A stretch of 64,000 nt of DNA. It comes from Thermoflavifilum aggregans (GTDB lineage Bacteria > Bacteroidota > Bacteroidia > Chitinophagales > Chitinophagaceae). The notes under the pieces are model-generated. The model saw nothing but the letters and a program-made list of their open reading frames with translations. It had not been told where the DNA came from and made no database searches. Positions within the stretch are counted from its first letter, which is position 1. Every line of letters starts with the position of its first letter. The stretch covers positions 1,984,001 through 2,048,000 of the forward strand of contig NZ_PGFG01000001.1 in NCBI RefSeq assembly GCF_002797735.1. The letters run 5' to 3'. Shown here in pieces: positions 63,624 to 64,000 of the stretch. Both the position numbers and the translations under genes were made by a program.

Positions 63624-63639
63624 TTGTAACAAAAATGAT

Positions 63640-64000
63640 ATGGAAATCGGAATATACACATTTGGGGAACGTACTACTGATCCTGAAACTGGCAGGCTGA
63701 TCAGTCCGGCCGAGCGCCTGCGGCGTTTGATGGAGGAAATGAAGCTGGCCGACGAGGTAGGACTCGATGTATTTGCCGTAGGCGAACACCACAGGCCCGA
63801 CTTTGTGGTATCGGCTCCGGCCGTGGTATTAGGCGCGGCTGCCGTACACACCCGGCAAATCAGGCTGAGCAGCGCTGTGGTGGTGCTGAGTTCCGACGAT
63901 CCGGTGCGCGTATTTGAACAATTCGCTACAGTGGATCTGCTTTCAGGAGGACGGGCTGAAATCATGGTTGGACGCGGTTCCTTCATTGAATCGTTTCCCT
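63640..64000 (+). CDS. Luciferase-like (LLM class) flavin-dependent oxidoreductase, 3' partial
   Basis: The frame begins at ATG 63640 ([18 protein letters not shown]) and is open to the right edge, giving 120 residues. The [11 protein letters not shown] stretch, [24 protein letters not shown] and [19 protein letters not shown] match the LLM class F420/FMN monooxygenase fold near its N-terminus. The substrate is unknown. It is divergent from susC and separate from the mannan locus. Confidence 0.88.
   Translation, partial: MEIGIYTFGERTTDPETGRLISPAERLRRLMEEMKLADEVGLDVFAVGEHHRPDFVVSAPAVVLGAAAVHTRQIRLSSAVVVLSSDDPVRVFEQFATVDLLSGGRAEIMVGRGSFIESFP

Noticed and set aside
1-64000. CRISPR arrays, insertion sequences, phage or integron structures
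   Set aside because: No regularly spaced repeats, transposase or integrase motifs, or paired terminal repeats were seen on either strand.

Overview
The window looks like chromosomal DNA of a Bacteroidota bacterium, most probably a Chitinophagales/Chitinophagaceae-like lineage. Evidence: a SusC/SusD pair, TonB-dependent receptors with carboxypeptidase-regulatory N-domains, a two-component-propeller (Y_Y_Y) histidine kinase, DUF2851 and other phylum-typical families, and repeated promoter elements of the Bacteroidota -7 type TAnnTTTG. No rRNA, CRISPR array, phage, integrase or insertion sequence was seen. The genus is not determinable from the sequence alone.

Layout. 1-4.4 kb: assimilatory sulfate reduction operon (siroheme-synthase/TSUP fusion, APS reductase cysH, cysD, cysN) closed by a clear terminator. 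4.7-6.3 kb: secreted S10 carboxypeptidase. 6.4-13 kb, minus strand: housekeeping genes priA, tRNA-Val(UAC), mtaB, type I coaA and ychF. 13.1-15.3 kb: a DUF1611 / dipeptide-epimerase pair resembling the DgcN-DgcA D-glutamate route. 15.4-19.1 kb: SpmA/SpmB-type membrane protein, PhyH-type dioxygenase, SDR and a sphingomyelin-synthase-like PAP2 protein. 19.5-26.3 kb: secreted two-repeat protein, an active/inactive M16 protease pair and a TonB-dependent receptor. 26.4-31.8 kb: ABC-F ATPase, thiolase and a tandem alpha/beta-hydrolase.

31.8-38.8 kb, minus strand: an inorganic-sulfur/electron-transfer cluster. In transcription order it holds a propeller histidine kinase, a NarL-type regulator, a periplasmic DsrE-like protein, a Tat-exported DsrE-like protein, a TsdA-like diheme cytochrome, a half-length TSUP transporter and a decayed fragment that looks like the C-terminus of a cytochrome bd subunit II. 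39.2-42.3 kb: an Arn-like cassette (GT-C transferase, polyprenyl-phosphate GT2, polysaccharide deacetylase). 42.3-52.1 kb: mixed housekeeping genes (DUF308/HdeD, class I aldolase, accD, smpB, LTA-synthase-like sulfatase-fold protein, lipA, a beta-barrel protein, OsmC, DUF2851).

52.2-63.4 kb: a mannan utilisation locus. An AraC regulator is divergent from a GH26 mannanase, SLC5 symporter and AGE-family epimerase; these converge on a SusC-SusD-surface-glycan-binding lipoprotein operon, with a terminator between the two arms. Together they suggest capture of mannan at the surface, cleavage to mannobiose, uptake with sodium and epimerisation to mannosylglucose. The phosphorylase (GH130) expected to finish that route is absent from the window. 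The right edge cuts a luciferase-like (LLM) oxidoreductase gene.
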